A DNA stretch of 64,000 nucleotides from the NCBI RefSeq assembly GCF_003003075.1, contig NZ_PVTX01000008.1, positions 181,500-245,499 on the forward strand, given 5' to 3'. This document shows positions 25,450-34,392 of this stretch, piece by piece (position 1 is the stretch's first letter; each line of letters starts with the position of its first letter). The DNA is from Isoptericola halotolerans (GTDB lineage Bacteria; Actinomycetota; Actinomycetes; Actinomycetales; Cellulomonadaceae). A program made the position numbers and the translations under genes. The notes under the pieces were generated by a model. That model ran no database searches and was not told where the DNA came from. It saw only the letters and a program-made list of their open reading frames with translations.

Positions 25450-26175
25450 ATGCGATGGCGCACAGCACTGGTCGCGGCGGTCACCGGCCTGTTGGCCCTG
25501 CTCGCCCCCCTGGCGGTGGCCCCGACGGCCAACGCGCACGGGTGGATCACCAACCCGCCCAGCCGGCAGGACCACTGCAGCAACGGCAACCTGTCCTTCG
25601 ACTGCGGCGGGCTGCAGTACGAGCCGCAGAGCGTCGAGGCCCCCAAGGGCTCGATGCAGTGCTCAGGCGGCAGCGGGTTCGACATCCTCGACGACGAGAG
25701 CAAGCCCTGGCCGCGCACCACCATCGGCTCCTCGGTGACGATGCGCTGGCAGCTCACGGCCATGCACTCCACCAGCACGTGGGAGTACTTCGTGGACGGC
25801 GTGCTGCACCGGACGTTCGACGACGGCGGCGCACGCCCCGACGCCGTCGTCGAGCACACGCTCGACAGCCTGCCGGCCGGTGACCACACGATCCTCGCCC
25901 GCTGGAACGTGGCGGACACCGCGATGGCGTTCTACGCCTGCGTCGACGTGACGGTCGGCAGCGGCGGCGGCCAGCCGGACCCGGACCCCGAGCCGGACCC
26001 GGAGCCGGAGCCCGGCGACTGCCAGGCGGCCGCCTGGGACCCCGCGGCGGCCTACCTGAACGGCGACCAGGTCTCGCACGAGGGCCGGGAGTACCAGGCC
26101 AAGTGGTGGACCCGTGGCGAGGACCCCTCGACCGCCGGTGACTGGGGCGCCTGGAGCGACCTCGGCGCCTGCTGA
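25450..26175 (+). CDS. Secreted AA10 lytic polysaccharide monooxygenase with CBM5/12
   Basis: The 241-residue precursor has a Sec signal ending in PTANA; the mature enzyme begins with His30, which with His106 (in LTAMHSTSTWEYF) forms the copper histidine brace. The axial Phe is in AFYACVDV. Segments such as CGGLQYEPQSVEAPKG and the HSTSTWEYF motif match chitin-active AA10 enzymes like Serratia CBP21. A Pro/Glu/Asp linker follows, then a CBM5/12-type module (AAWDPAAAYLNGDQVSHEGREYQAKWW). It should oxidatively cleave crystalline chitin and boost chitinases. Cellulose activity is not excluded. Confidence 0.93.
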   Translation: MRWRTALVAAVTGLLALLAPLAVAPTANAHGWITNPPSRQDHCSNGNLSFDCGGLQYEPQSVEAPKGSMQCSGGSGFDILDDESKPWPRTTIGSSVTMRWQLTAMHSTSTWEYFVDGVLHRTFDDGGARPDAVVEHTLDSLPAGDHTILARWNVADTAMAFYACVDVTVGSGGGQPDPDPEPDPEPEPGDCQAAAWDPAAAYLNGDQVSHEGREYQAKWWTRGEDPSTAGDWGAWSDLGAC

Positions 26176-26187
26176 CCCTCCGCCACC

Positions 26188-26257
26188 GTCTGATCGGCAC
26201 GTCGTGCCCGGTTCGGCAGTTCGAACTGCCGAATCGGGCACGACGTGCCGATCAGAC
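26188..26257. repeat. 70-base near-perfect palindrome
   Basis: The 70 bases are self-complementary about 26222/26223 with a single G/T mismatch (26211 and 26234). Transcribed, they would form a 35-bp hairpin with almost no loop, far longer than a normal terminator. It sits between the LPMO stop and the helicase start and probably ends the LPMO transcript. It shares the core GCACGACnnGCC with the repeat at 746-807. Confidence 0.85.
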
Positions 26258-26282
26258 GTCCAGTGCGGACAAGGCTGGGACA

Positions 26283-29024
26283 ATGAGCGCGATGACTGCC
26301 ACCGACGCTCCCGCTGCCTCCTCGACCACCCCGCGTCCCGCCGGCACGCTGCTGCCCTACCTGCCCGCCCCGACGGGCCGGGCGCCGGAGCCGGACGTGC
26401 TCTTCGAGGGCTTCGGCGAGTGGGCGACGTCGACCGGCCGGAGCCTCTACCCGCACCAGGAGGAGGCGCTGCTCGAGCTCATGACGGGCTCGCACGTCGT
26501 CCTGGCGACGCCGACCGGGTCCGGCAAGTCCATGGTGGCGATGGGCGCGCAGTTCGCGGCGCTGGCCGCCCGGCGTTCCGGGCTCGGCGGGCGGACCTAC
26601 TACACCGCGCCGCTCAAGGCGCTGGTCAGCGAGAAGTTCTTCGACCTGGTCGCGGCGTTCGGCTCCCGCAACGTCGGGATGATGACGGGCGACTCGGCCG
26701 TCAACGCGGACGCGCCGATCATCTGCTGCACCGCGGAGATCCTCGCCAACCTCGCACTGCGCCGGGGCGCCGGCACGCCGGGCGACGAGGACTTCATCGC
26801 CCAGGTCGTGATGGACGAGTTCCACTACTACGGCGACCCGCAGCGCGGCTGGGCGTGGCAGGTACCCCTGCTCGAGCTGCCGCACACCCAGTTCGTGCTG
26901 ATGTCCGCGACGCTCGGCGACACCACCCGGCTGCGCGAGGACCTCGAAGAACGCTCCGGCCGTCCCGTGGCGGAGGTCGCCGACGCCGAGCGGCCCGTCC
27001 CGCTGACCTTCTCCTACGTCCAGGACCCGCTGCCCGAGGTGATCGAGGAGCTCGTCACCACGCACCGGGCGCCCGTCTACGTGGTCCACTTCACGCAGAA
27101 GGACGCCGTCGACCGCGCCCAGGCGCTGCTCAGCAGCAAGCTCGCCTCCAAGGAGGAGAAGGCCGCGATCGCGGCGGAGATCGGGGCGTTCCGGTTCGGC
27201 ACCGGGTTCGGCAAGGTGCTCAGCAAGTACCTGCGCGCGGGGGTGGGTGTCCACCACGCCGGGATGCTGCCCAAGTACCGCCGCCTCGTGGAGCGCCTCA
27301 CGCAGCGCGGGCTGCTCAAGGTCGTGTGCGGCACGGACACCCTGGGCGTCGGCATCAACGTGCCCATCCGCACCGTGCTCATGACGTCGCTGGTGAAGTT
27401 CGACGGCGAGCGGATGCGCCACCTCACCGCACGCGAGTTCCACCAGATCTCCGGCCGAGCCGGGCGCGCGGGCTACGACACCCTCGGCGAGGTGATCGTC
27501 ATGGCCCCCGAGCACGTCATCGAGAACCGCAAGGCCGTCGCCAAGGCGGGGGACGACCCGAAGAAGCTCAAGAAGCTGGTCCGCAAGAAGGCCCCGTCGG
27601 GCTCCGTCAACTGGACGGACTCCACCTTCGAGCGCCTCCGCGACGCGCCGCCCGAGCCCCTGGCCAGCCAGTTCCACGTCAACCACGCGATGGTGCTCAA
27701 CGTGCTCGCCCGCACCCGCGACGAGCGCGCGTCGGACGAGGCCGGCTCCGTCGACCCGGTCGAGGCGATGCGGCACCTGCTCACCACCAACCACGACAGC
27801 GCCGCGCAGCAGGCCGAGCACGTGCGCCAGGCGCTGCGCATCTACCGCTCGCTGCGGGTCGCCGGCGTGGTCGAGCGGGTGCGCGTCCCGGACCCGGCAC
27901 GCCCGGCCGGCTATCGGCCGAGCGTCCGGCTCGAGGTCGACCTCCCCCGCGACTTCGCGCTCAACGCCCCGCTGTCGCCCTTCGCCCTGGCGGCCATGGA
28001 CCTGCTCGACGTCGACTCCCCCACGCACGCCCTCGACGTCGTCTCCGTCATCGAGGCGACCCTCGACGACCCGCGCCAGATCCTCTACGGCCAGCAGCGC
28101 AAGGCCCGCGGCGAGGCGGTCGCGGAGATGAAGGCCGAGGGCATCGAGTACGACGAGCGCATGGAGCTGCTCGAGGAGGTCACCTGGCCCCGCCCCCTGG
28201 CCGAGCTGCTCGAGCCGGCGTTCGCGCAGTACAAGCAGACCAACCCGTGGGTCGCCGGTGCCGAGCTCGCCCCCAAGTCCGTGGTGCGGGACATGCTCGA
28301 GCAGGCCATGACGTTCGGCGAGCTCGTCAGCGTCTACGGCCTCGAGCGCACCGAGGGCGTGGTGCTGCGCTACCTGGCCGACGCGTTCCGGGCGATCCGC
28401 CAGGTGGTCCCGGAGGAGCACCGCACGGAGGACGTCCACGAGGTCGTCGAGTGGCTCGGTGAGCTCGTGCGCGGCGTCGACTCCTCGTTGCTCGACGAGT
28501 GGGAACGGCTCCAGAACCCCGTGGACGACGACGCCGACAGCGTCGTCGACGGCGAGCTCGCCGAGGCCGGTGCCGAGGCCCCCGCCCGGCCGGTGACCGG
28601 CAACCCGCGGTCCTTCCGCCGCCTGGTGCGCAACGCCATGTTCCGCCGCGTCGAGCTTGCCGCCCGCGAGGACTACGACGGTCTGGAGGCCCTCGACAAG
28701 ACCTCCGGCTGGGACGGCGACGCCTGGGCCGACGCCCTCGAGGACCTCTTCGAGTCCCAGGGCGACGACGCGATCGGGTTCGGCGCGAACGCCCGCGCCA
28801 CGGCCCTGCTGACCATGCTCGAGCCGGGCGCCGAGCTGCCGTCCGGCGCTCCGCCGTCGGACACCCGCACCGTGCCCGCCGGCGCCTGGTGGGTGCGCCA
28901 GGTGCTCGACGACGCCGACGGGGACCGCGACTGGGCGATCACCGCCCTGGTGGACCTCGCCGCGAGCGACGAGGCGGGCGCACCGGTGGTGAGCATCCTG
29001 CACGTGGGCCGCTTCGGGTCGTAG
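26283..29024 (+). CDS. DEAD/DEAH-box helicase, SKI2-like (DUF3516 family)
   Basis: The 913-residue protein has Walker A ATPTGSGKSMVA near residue 80 and a DEFHYYG Walker B (DEAD-box variant) near residue 180. Motif III is MSATLGDT, and the helicase C domain has GVGVHHAGMLPKYR, GTDTLGVGINVPIRTV and HQISGRAGRAG. A long C-terminal DUF3516 domain follows. It is found across actinobacteria and is related to Mtr4/SKI2 RNA helicases, so a role in RNA turnover or remodelling is likely. The start at 26283 lies six bases after AAGGCT (26271-26276). Confidence 0.93.
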   Translation: MSAMTATDAPAASSTTPRPAGTLLPYLPAPTGRAPEPDVLFEGFGEWATSTGRSLYPHQEEALLELMTGSHVVLATPTGSGKSMVAMGAQFAALAARRSGLGGRTYYTAPLKALVSEKFFDLVAAFGSRNVGMMTGDSAVNADAPIICCTAEILANLALRRGAGTPGDEDFIAQVVMDEFHYYGDPQRGWAWQVPLLELPHTQFVLMSATLGDTTRLREDLEERSGRPVAEVADAERPVPLTFSYVQDPLPEVIEELVTTHRAPVYVVHFTQKDAVDRAQALLSSKLASKEEKAAIAAEIGAFRFGTGFGKVLSKYLRAGVGVHHAGMLPKYRRLVERLTQRGLLKVVCGTDTLGVGINVPIRTVLMTSLVKFDGERMRHLTAREFHQISGRAGRAGYDTLGEVIVMAPEHVIENRKAVAKAGDDPKKLKKLVRKKAPSGSVNWTDSTFERLRDAPPEPLASQFHVNHAMVLNVLARTRDERASDEAGSVDPVEAMRHLLTTNHDSAAQQAEHVRQALRIYRSLRVAGVVERVRVPDPARPAGYRPSVRLEVDLPRDFALNAPLSPFALAAMDLLDVDSPTHALDVVSVIEATLDDPRQILYGQQRKARGEAVAEMKAEGIEYDERMELLEEVTWPRPLAELLEPAFAQYKQTNPWVAGAELAPKSVVRDMLEQAMTFGELVSVYGLERTEGVVLRYLADAFRAIRQVVPEEHRTEDVHEVVEWLGELVRGVDSSLLDEWERLQNPVDDDADSVVDGELAEAGAEAPARPVTGNPRSFRRLVRNAMFRRVELAAREDYDGLEALDKTSGWDGDAWADALEDLFESQGDDAIGFGANARATALLTMLEPGAELPSGAPPSDTRTVPAGAWWVRQVLDDADGDRDWAITALVDLAASDEAGAPVVSILHVGRFGS

Positions 29025-29130
29025 GTCGCAGACGTCCGGGATGTCCACGGGCGGGTTGCGGGCACCCGGCGGCAGCCGTTCAATCGGCGCAGAGGGAACA
29101 ATCCCTCGCTCGACGAGTCGGGAGGCTGCC

Positions 29131-29634
29131 ATGGACAGCTCGACCATCATGTGGATCGTCGTCGCGGTCGTCGCCGTGATCCTGCTCGCGCTGCTGGTGT
29201 GGTTCCTGGTGCGGCGTTCGCGGACGGCCGCAGCGGAGCGGCACGAGGCCGAGCGGGCGGAGGCCGCGGAGCTGCGGCGCGGCGCCGAGCGCGAGCGCAT
29301 CGACGTGCAGGAACGCGAGGCGTCCGCCCAGAAGCTGGACGCCGAGGCGCGACTCCAGCAGGCCGAGGCCGACCGCAAGGCGGCCGAGGCCGCACGGCTC
29401 CAGCAGGAGGCCCAGGACCGCAACGCGAAGGTCGGCGAGAGCCGGGCCGACGTCGAGGAGCGGCTACGCCGCGCCGACGAGCTCGACCCTGAGCACCGGG
29501 CGACCACGGGTACCGTCTACGTCCACGACACCGACGAGGGCCACCGCCCGGAGCACCGCCCGGAGCACCGTGCCGACGCACCGCCGGACACCCGGACGGA
29601 CCGCGCCGAGGGTGAGGGCCGGCACCACACCTGA
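29131..29634 (+). CDS. Single-span membrane protein with coiled coil
   Basis: The 167-residue protein begins with a membrane anchor (IMWIVVAVVAVILLALLVWFLV, residues 7-28) followed by a highly charged Ala/Glu/Arg heptad region (about residues 30-115) predicted to be a long coiled coil. The C terminus is acidic with EHRPEHR repeats. GGGAGG lies seven bases before the ATG. The layout suggests a cytoplasmic scaffold hung from the membrane, as in other actinobacterial coiled-coil anchors. No catalytic domain is seen. Confidence 0.8.
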   Translation: MDSSTIMWIVVAVVAVILLALLVWFLVRRSRTAAAERHEAERAEAAELRRGAERERIDVQEREASAQKLDAEARLQQAEADRKAAEAARLQQEAQDRNAKVGESRADVEERLRRADELDPEHRATTGTVYVHDTDEGHRPEHRPEHRADAPPDTRTDRAEGEGRHHT

Positions 29635-29656
29635 GCGCCGCGCGGACGCCCCGCCG

Positions 29657-30409
29657 TCACAGACCGGTCAGACCCCGGGTCAACGTCGCCAGCCCGCCCA
29701 CGTAGGCGAGGACGATGAGCACCCGGCGGGTGGCGTTCGCCGAGACGCGCGGGGCGAGCACCTCGCCGATCGCGAGCCCGCCGACGATCGACACCATGAG
29801 CAGCACCCACTGCCACGCGTCCATGGCGGGGAACGACGCGTCCGCCAGGACCAGCTTGGCGACCAGCGCCGCCAGGGCGTTCACCGCGAAGAACGGTTGG
29901 GCCGTCGCGGCGAACCGCTTCGCGTCCCAGCCGCTGAGCACGGAGTAGACCGCCACCGGCGGTCCCCCGATGCCCGCCGCCACGGACCCGAACCCGCTGG
30001 CCACGCCCGTCACGGCGAGCGGCCAGCGCGACTCGCCGTCGAGCGGGTGCGCCCCCTCGCGGCGCAGCCGCGTCGTGACGACGGCCAGCGTCATCGCCAC
30101 GATGACGACCGCGCCCACCGTCGCCTCGAGCGCCGGTGCGCTCACGTCCCGCAGCAGGAGCGCGGCGGGCACCGTCACCACCACCGACGTCAGCGTGAGC
30201 CAGGCGAACTTGCGCCACTCGACGTCGCGCACCACCCGGCCGAGGATGATCGTCGAGGCGATCGCCCCGGAGAGGTTGACGAAGAGGACGCCCTCCAGCG
30301 GGCCGACGATCAGCACGATGAACGGGCCGGCGACCAGCCCGAAGCCCATGCCCGTCACCCGCTGGAGGATCCCGCCGACGAGGATGGCGAGGACGAGGAG
30401 GGTGAGCAC
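29657..30409 (-). CDS. TauE/SafE-family membrane transporter
   Basis: The 250-residue protein has about eight helices and the two TauE/SafE half-motifs: GGILQRVTGMGFGLVAGPFIVL near residue 10 and ASGFGSVAAGIGGPPVAVYSV near residue 145. TauE/SafE proteins export sulfite, sulfoacetate or related organic sulfur anions. The GTG start follows TACCGT (complement of 30416-30421) by six bases, so leaderless expression is likely and a much longer upstream frame is rejected. No sulfur genes are adjacent. Confidence 0.87.
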   Translation of the reverse strand: MLTLLVLAILVGGILQRVTGMGFGLVAGPFIVLIVGPLEGVLFVNLSGAIASTIILGRVVRDVEWRKFAWLTLTSVVVTVPAALLLRDVSAPALEATVGAVVIVAMTLAVVTTRLRREGAHPLDGESRWPLAVTGVASGFGSVAAGIGGPPVAVYSVLSGWDAKRFAATAQPFFAVNALAALVAKLVLADASFPAMDAWQWVLLMVSIVGGLAIGEVLAPRVSANATRRVLIVLAYVGGLATLTRGLTGL

Positions 30410-30490
30410 CGCCCCACGGTACGCCGCGGCCCGGCTCGTCCCCGCCACCGGTGGCGCGCACGGGCTGCGAGGTCGGGCACACTGGGCGTC

Positions 30491-30985
30491 GTGGCCCGGA
30501 AGAGGACGGCGAGCGGCGGCACCCCCGCCGTGCTCGCGCTGGAGAAGGCAGGCGTGCCGCACACGCTGCACCCGTACACCCACGACCCGGCGAGCGGCCT
30601 GAGCTACGGCGCGGAGGCCGCCGCGGCCCTCGGCGTCGCGCCCGAGCAGGTGCTCAAGACCCTGATGGCAGACGTCGACGGCGCGCTGGTCGTCGCCGTC
30701 GTCCCGGTCACCGGATCGCTGGACCTCAAGGCGCTCGCCCGCGCCGTCGGCGGCAAGCGCGCCGCGATGGCCGACGTCGCCCGCGCCGAGCGAGCGACCG
30801 GCTACGTGGCGGGCGGCATCTCGCCGCTCGGTCAGCGCGCCCGGCACCGCACCGTCCTGGACGCCTCGGCTCAGGAGTTCGAGACAGTCTACGTCTCCGG
30901 CGGACGCCGTGGGCTCGACCTGGCGCTGGCGCCGACCGACCTCGTGCGGCTCACCGGCGCGACCGTCGCGACGATCGGTCGCTGA
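30491..30985 (+). CDS. ybaK: Cys-tRNA(Pro)/Cys-tRNA(Cys) deacylase, YbaK/EbsC type
   Basis: The 164-residue protein has the YbaK fold signatures: the substrate loop GVPHTLHPYTHDPA, YGAEAAAALGVAPEQVLKTL, the conserved Lys in VTGSLDLKALARAVGGKRAAMADV, and YVAGGISPLGQRARHRTVLD. YbaK-type enzymes edit mischarged Cys-tRNA(Pro). The product starts with GTG. The next gene begins five bases after its stop, so the two may be cotranslated. Confidence 0.9.
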   Translation: MARKRTASGGTPAVLALEKAGVPHTLHPYTHDPASGLSYGAEAAAALGVAPEQVLKTLMADVDGALVVAVVPVTGSLDLKALARAVGGKRAAMADVARAERATGYVAGGISPLGQRARHRTVLDASAQEFETVYVSGGRRGLDLALAPTDLVRLTGATVATIGR

Positions 30986-30989
30986 CCCG

Positions 30990-31526
30990 GTGGACGCACG
31001 GCGCGAGGTCCCGCTGACCACGGACGAGCTGCGCACGGTCACCGCCTACGGCATCGAGTGCGCCCGGACGGTCCTGGAACACTTCACCGCCGCGCACCCC
31101 GAGGACCTTCGGCCGCTCGAGGCGCTGACGGCGGCCGAGGCCTTCGCGCAGGGCGGCCCGCGGCGGGCGGCGCTCCGGGCCGCCGGCTGGGCCGCTCATC
31201 GCGCGGCCCGCGACGCCGGTCCGACCGCTGCGGGGGAAGCCGCCCGCTCCGCCATGAGCGCGGCCGCCGCCGCGTTCCTGCACCCCCTCGCCCAGGCCCA
31301 CCAGGTCAAGCACATCCTGGGGGCGGCCGCCCATGCCGCCCGCGCCGTGGAGCTCGCCGCCGGCGACTCCCACCGCGCCGGGGAGGACCACCTCGCACGG
31401 CTCCGGGCCCTGTCCGACGCCGGCGTACGAGGGGTCCTGCTGCGCTACCCCGAGGCGCCTCCGGGCGGCGGACGCGTCGGCGAGCTGCTGCGAGACCTCG
31501 ACGCCGCGCTGCGCGAGGAGGCCTGA
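30990..31526 (+). CDS. Hypothetical protein resembling an Imm5-like immunity protein
   Basis: The 178-residue protein has mostly helical, Ala/His-rich sequence: TVTAYGIECARTVLEHF near the start, then RRAALRAAGWAAHRAARDAG and AAFLHPLAQAHQVKHILGAAAHAARAVELA. Spaced conserved His residues and repeated Ala helices resemble a polymorphic-toxin immunity family (Imm5-like), though I cannot confirm this without a profile search. No toxin-like gene is next to it. GTG start, tightly after ybaK. Confidence 0.6.
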   Translation: MDARREVPLTTDELRTVTAYGIECARTVLEHFTAAHPEDLRPLEALTAAEAFAQGGPRRAALRAAGWAAHRAARDAGPTAAGEAARSAMSAAAAAFLHPLAQAHQVKHILGAAAHAARAVELAAGDSHRAGEDHLARLRALSDAGVRGVLLRYPEAPPGGGRVGELLRDLDAALREEA

Positions 31527-31532
31527 GGCCCG

Positions 31533-31937
31533 CTACGCCGTCCGCTGGTACGTGGGGTACCGCGCGTCGCTGGGCACGATGTCCTTGCCGAGCGGCAGCA
31601 AGGAGATCGGGATCATCTTGAGGTTCGCGATCGCGAGCGGGATGCCGATGATCGTGATCGCCTGGGCGATCGCCGTCAGCACGTGACTGATGGCCAGCCA
31701 GATGCCGGCGACGACGATCCAGATGATGTTGCCCAGCACCGACCACGCGCCCGCCTGCGGCTTGTCCACCACCGTCCGTCCGAACGGCCACAGCGCGTAC
31801 CCGGCGATGCGGAACGACGCGATGCCCCACGGGATCGTGACGACGAGCACGCAGCAGATGATGCCCGCGACGGCGTAGCCGAGCGCGAGCACGAGCCCGC
31901 CGAAGACGAGCCAGATGATGTTGAGCAGTGCCTTCAC
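31533..31937 (-). CDS. YccF-domain membrane protein
   Basis: The 134-residue protein has two repeats of about 60 residues, each with a hydrophobic pair: IIWLVFGGLVLALGYAVAGI with CVLVVTIPWGIASFRIAGYALWPFG, and IIWIVVAGIWLAISHVLTAI with ITIIGIPLAIANLKMIPISLLPLG. This is the YccF inner-membrane domain layout. The function is not known. The GTG at 31937 is chosen by its GAGAAT box six bases upstream and by family length. Confidence 0.88.
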   Translation of the reverse strand: MKALLNIIWLVFGGLVLALGYAVAGIICCVLVVTIPWGIASFRIAGYALWPFGRTVVDKPQAGAWSVLGNIIWIVVAGIWLAISHVLTAIAQAITIIGIPLAIANLKMIPISLLPLGKDIVPSDARYPTYQRTA

Positions 31938-32017
31938 CCCTTGATTCTCGCACCGCAGGCCACGGCGCGGGACCCGGGATTCCCCTGAGCGCACCCTGGC
32001 CTTCGTAGACTGGCCGC

Positions 32018-32773
32018 ATGCCCACTCCCCCGGTCCACGACCGGCTCGCCGCGGTGCGCGCGCGGGTCGACGCCGCCGCGACCGCCGCCGGACGCGACCC
32101 GGCCGACGTCCGGCTGCTGCTCGCCACCAAGACGCAGGACGCCGGGACGGTGCTCGCCGCGGTCGAGGCTGCCGCCGCCCTGGCCGCGGCCAGGGACGAC
32201 GACGCCCCGCCGCTGATCGGCGAGAACCGCGTGCAGGAGCTCGTCGCCAAGGCTCCGGCGCTGGCGGACCTCGTGGCGGCCGGCCGCCTCGAGGTGCACA
32301 TGATCGGCAACCTGCAGCGCAACAAGATCAACCAGATGCTGCCGGCGGTCACCGGCCTGGAGACCGTCGACCGCGCCTCCCTGGCCGACGCGCTCTCCGA
32401 GCGGGCCGTGCGCGCCGGCCGCACGCTCGACGTCATGGTCCAGGTGAACGTCTCGGGCGAGGAGAGCAAGTCCGGGGTGGCGCCGTCGGACGCCGTGGCG
32501 CTGGCCCGCCACGTGGCCGCGCTGGACGGGCTGCGGCTCACGGGACTCATGACGATCGGGGCCCGCTCCGACGACGACGGCGTGGTGCGGGCCGGTTTCG
32601 CCCGGCTGCGAGCGCTCCGGGACGAGGTCCTGGTGAGCGGCGCGCCCGGCACGGACGAGGCACGCGAGCTGTCCATGGGGATGTCGGGCGACCTGGAGCT
32701 CGCCGTCGCCGAGGGCGCGACGATCGTGCGCGTGGGGACCGGGGTGTTCGGCGCGCGCCCTACCCCGGCGTAG
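32018..32773 (+). CDS. YggS/PLPBP-type pyridoxal-phosphate homeostasis protein
   Basis: The 251-residue TIM-barrel protein has the PLP-binding Lys in RLLLATKTQDAG, then GENRVQELVAKAP, MIGNLQRNKINQML, MVQVNVSGEESKSGV and a C-terminal LSMGMSGDLELAVAEGATIVRVGTGVFG. These are all YggS/PROSC motifs. The protein buffers free PLP. The start lies six bases after TAGACT (32006-32011), so leaderless. Its 3' end overlaps the converging GH3 gene by 14 bases. Not near the usual sepF/ftsZ neighbours in this window. Confidence 0.94.
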   Translation: MPTPPVHDRLAAVRARVDAAATAAGRDPADVRLLLATKTQDAGTVLAAVEAAAALAAARDDDAPPLIGENRVQELVAKAPALADLVAAGRLEVHMIGNLQRNKINQMLPAVTGLETVDRASLADALSERAVRAGRTLDVMVQVNVSGEESKSGVAPSDAVALARHVAALDGLRLTGLMTIGARSDDDGVVRAGFARLRALRDEVLVSGAPGTDEARELSMGMSGDLELAVAEGATIVRVGTGVFGARPTPA

Positions 32774-34388
32774 GCGGGCTCTGCGCGGGCCCGCCGGTCC
32801 CGCGGGCGAGCAGGTCGACGGCGGCCTCCGCGTTGGCACGCCCCGTCCCGCAGGCGAGCACGACCCCGGCGCCGGGGCGGCTCCGGAGCACGGGGTCGAC
32901 GAGGTGGTGCGCCGCCGGGGTGCCGGTATGCACCACGTGCACCTCGCCGCGGCACGCCAGGATCGCGGTCAGCCGGTCCCCCTCGGGCGTGCCGGGCACC
33001 GGTTCGCGCGTGACGACCACGAGGGGCCGGCGCAGCCCAGGCGTCTCCTCCCGCCAGGCGGCCAGCAGCCCGGCGAAGCGTTCGTCGTCCAGCGGTGGGT
33101 GCACGACGGCGTCCGGCCACCGCCGTGCGACAGCATGCTGCACCTGCTCCGACCGGCGGCCCGCGGCGTGGTCGAGCCGCAGACGCAGGTCGACCACCTC
33201 GGGGGCGGCAGAGAGCGGCTCCAGCCCGACGCCGAGCGGACGGACCGCGGCGACCGCGGCCCGACGCCCGACCTCGCCGAGCTCCCTCAGGGCCGCCCGG
33301 GCAGCCTCCGGTCCGGTCTCGGCGCCGGCCCGGCGGCGCCGGGCACGGATGGTGGCGACGGCTGCGGCGGTGCGTGCCGCGGAGTCCTGCAGCCGCTGGA
33401 CTCCGATCCGCCCTGCGGCGACGGCGTCGGCCAGGGCTCCGACGGCGTCGCGGAACAGCCCCTCGTCGTCGCGTCCCGCGGTGGTGCCGAGACACAGCAG
33501 GTCGGCCCCCGCCTCGACCGCTCGGACGGCCGCCTCGCCGACGTGGGCCCCGTCCGAGACGGCCCCCATGTCGAGCGCGTCGGTGATGACCGGGCCGTCG
33601 AACCCCAGATCACGGGCCAGCCGCACGGTGGCGGGCTCGAGGGAGGCCGGGCCGGGACCGAGGTCGGGAACCACGACGTGCGCCGTCATGAGCGCGTCGA
33701 CGCCCGCGCGGCCGTCCGCGTCCGGTGCGAACGCCTCGACGAACGGCAGCAGGTCCCGACGGCGCAGCGCGTCCAGCGAGGCGGTGACGACGGGCAGCTC
33801 GAGGTGCGAGTCCGTCGTCGTGCCGCCGTGGCCCGGGAAGTGCTTGGCGCACGTGCCGGCACCGCCCCGGTGCAGGCCGCGGGCGAACGCGAGCCCGTGC
33901 CGCGCGACACGCTCCGGCACGTCGCCGAACGCCCGGACGCCGATGACCGGGTTGCCCGGGACGTCGACGTCGAGCACCGGTGCGAGATCGAGGTCGACGC
34001 CGACGGCGGCGAGCAGCCGGCCGAGCGCCGCTCCGGCCTCGTGGGTGAGCCGCTCGTCGTCGACGAGCCCCAGGGCGGCCGCGCCCGGCAGCGACGAGCC
34101 GGAGCCCGCCTCGAGGCGGGAGACGTCGCCACCCTCCTCGTCGACGGCCACCAGCAGACCCGGCGAGGCCTCGTGCAGCCGCGTGGTCAGCCCGGCCGCC
34201 GTCGCGACGTCGGGCGTGTTGTGCGCGAACAGCACCACACCGGCCAGGCCGTCGCGCGCCGCGTCGAGGACCCAGGAGGGCGGCTGCGTCCCCGTGAACC
34301 CGGGCAGCAGCACGCCGAGCACGGCCCGGCGGACGCCGGGGTCGGTGGGATCTACGGGGTCGGCGGTACCGGCGAGACGTGGCGCCAC
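32760..34388 (-). CDS. nagZ: GH3 beta-N-acetylhexosaminidase (NagZ-like)
   Basis: The 542-residue enzyme has the GH3 catalytic barrel: the substrate/acid loop CAKHFPGHGGTTTDSHLELP (the KHFPGHG motif of NagZ, with the His-Asp dyad) and the nucleophile Asp in VITDALDMGAVSDG. A C-terminal domain of about 150 residues (RLRLDHAAGR...) extends beyond NagZ. No signal peptide, so it is cytoplasmic and probably splits imported GlcNAc-containing oligosaccharides or recycles peptidoglycan. It is the last gene of the sugar-importer operon, five bases after the permease stop. Confidence 0.9.
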   Translation of the reverse strand: MAPRLAGTADPVDPTDPGVRRAVLGVLLPGFTGTQPPSWVLDAARDGLAGVVLFAHNTPDVATAAGLTTRLHEASPGLLVAVDEEGGDVSRLEAGSGSSLPGAAALGLVDDERLTHEAGAALGRLLAAVGVDLDLAPVLDVDVPGNPVIGVRAFGDVPERVARHGLAFARGLHRGGAGTCAKHFPGHGGTTTDSHLELPVVTASLDALRRRDLLPFVEAFAPDADGRAGVDALMTAHVVVPDLGPGPASLEPATVRLARDLGFDGPVITDALDMGAVSDGAHVGEAAVRAVEAGADLLCLGTTAGRDDEGLFRDAVGALADAVAAGRIGVQRLQDSAARTAAAVATIRARRRRAGAETGPEAARAALRELGEVGRRAAVAAVRPLGVGLEPLSAAPEVVDLRLRLDHAAGRRSEQVQHAVARRWPDAVVHPPLDDERFAGLLAAWREETPGLRRPLVVVTREPVPGTPEGDRLTAILACRGEVHVVHTGTPAAHHLVDPVLRSRPGAGVVLACGTGRANAEAAVDLLARGTGGPAQSPPTPG

Positions 34389-34392
34389 CGGC

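Noticed and set aside
26052..29507. A minus-strand open frame of 1151 codons opposite the helicase gene
   Set aside because: Its composition is low-complexity Arg/Gly/Asp/His typical of antisense to a G+C-rich gene, while the opposite frame carries complete helicase motifs.
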